Source: CAZRIE01 sp964600075 (lineage in GTDB: Bacteria; Bacteroidota; Bacteroidia; Flavobacteriales; Flavobacteriaceae). From it: a stretch of DNA of 13,257 nucleotides. The number at the start of each line of letters is the position of its first letter. Positions within the stretch are counted from its first letter, which is position 1. A program made the translations under genes and the position numbers. This document shows positions 12,884 to 13,257 of the stretch, piece by piece. The stretch is taken from positions 1-13,257 of the forward strand of contig CAZRIE010000115.1 of NCBI GenBank assembly GCA_964600075.1, given 5' to 3'. Under the pieces are notes generated by a model. The model saw only the letters and a program-made list of their open reading frames with translations, did not search any database and was not told where the DNA came from.

Positions 12884-13257
12884 TTAAATATTTTGTGCTT
12901 TCAGTTGTTCAATAATATAATCGGAAGCTCTCCAAGAAAGCGCCATTATCGTCCAGGTACAATTCTTATCTGCTTGAGAAACAAAAACACCTGCATCTAC
13001 AATAAAAACATTGTCTACATCATGCAGTTGCTGAAACTTATTCGTGACGGACGTTTTTGGGTCATCGCCCATTCGTGTCGTACCCACTTCATGAATAATT
13101 TCACCTGGCCCATGCAGGCCGTAATCTTTATCTTTACCGATTTTTTCACCAAGAGGAATACCACCCATATTGTGTATAATCTCTTCAAAGGTATCACGCA
13201 TATGCTTGGCTTGGTTTCTCTCGAAATCAGACCATTGATAATTAAATTTTAATACAG
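12884..13257 (-). CDS. GMC-type FAD oxidoreductase, C-terminal part (5' end beyond window)
   Basis: The frame is open from the window edge (13257) to TAA at 12884, giving 123 residues of the C-terminal domain. A Met at 13201 is internal, since coding sequence (FNYQWSDFERNQAKH) continues upstream of it. HEVGTTRMG is the conserved GMC C-terminal motif, followed by NVFIVDAGVFVSQADKN and CTWTIMALSWRASDYI, where the family has its catalytic His/Asn region and the FAD-contacting tail. This is the gluconate-dehydrogenase-like branch found in Bacteroidota with subunit 3 partners, as here 3 bp downstream. The FAD-binding N-terminal domain is outside the window, so length and signal cannot be judged. 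Confidence 0.9.
   Translation of the reverse strand, partial: VLKFNYQWSDFERNQAKHMRDTFEEIIHNMGGIPLGEKIGKDKDYGLHGPGEIIHEVGTTRMGDDPKTSVTNKFQQLHDVDNVFIVDAGVFVSQADKNCTWTIMALSWRASDYIIEQLKAQNI

Noticed and set aside
12893..13252. A 119-codon plus-strand frame at the right edge
   Set aside because: It is antisense to the GMC oxidoreductase, whose HEVGTTRMG motif and partner gene fix the coding strand.
1..13257. CRISPR array, rRNA, SusC/SusD pair or insertion-sequence transposase
   Set aside because: I looked for regular repeat-spacer units, rRNA stretches, TonB-receptor/SusD motifs and DDE or HUH transposases and saw none.

Overview
The window looks like a chromosomal segment of a marine-type member of the Flavobacteriia (Bacteroidota). 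The DNA is AT-rich with A/T-rich gaps, Shine-Dalgarno sites are essentially absent, promoter-like TAnnTTTG boxes occur, many lipoprotein signal peptides are present, and the gene content is that of polysaccharide breakdown (sulfatases, esterases, glycosidases). No species can be named from the sequence alone.

Region 1 (1-705) is accessory. A tRNA-Pro(GGG) gene on the minus strand (208-281) is directly preceded by a small GIY-YIG ORF (289-525). That ORF sits between two copies, exactly 303 bp apart, of a segment made of its own last 11 codons plus the 5' half of the tRNA. In the outer copy the tRNA half is truncated and its anticodon arm is replaced by a different hairpin. The only promoter-like box I see for the tRNA lies outside the whole arrangement (698-705), so half-tRNA, GIY-YIG ORF and intact tRNA probably share one transcript. 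This is the most unusual structure in the window.

Region 2 (755-5353, minus strand) is a probable four-gene operon. In transcription order it holds a DUF5060-type glycoside hydrolase lipoprotein, a VanX-like M15 dipeptidase lipoprotein, and two tandem paralogous secreted alpha/beta-hydrolase esterases.

Region 3 (5511-8449, plus strand) is divergent from region 2 across a 157 bp gap with candidate promoters in both directions. It holds a GH130-type lipoprotein followed 14 bp later by a type I sulfatase lipoprotein with an extra C-terminal beta-rich domain.

Region 4 (8446-13257, minus strand) holds, in transcription order, a GMC oxidoreductase running off the window edge, a gluconate 2-dehydrogenase subunit 3-like partner, an unusual secreted protein with two full sugar-isomerase-type TIM barrels in one chain, a 246 bp REP/MITE-like inverted repeat, and a second sulfatase. 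The two sulfatase genes converge and share a TTAA at their stop codons.

Taken together the genes suggest extracytoplasmic dismantling of a sulfated, esterified, possibly mannose-containing glycan. Sulfatases and esterases would remove substituents, and the GH130 and DUF5060 enzymes would cut glycosidic bonds. The GMC/subunit-3 pair with the double TIM-barrel protein may act through 3-keto-sugar chemistry. No SusC/SusD pair, regulator or transporter is in the window, so the substrate is inference only.
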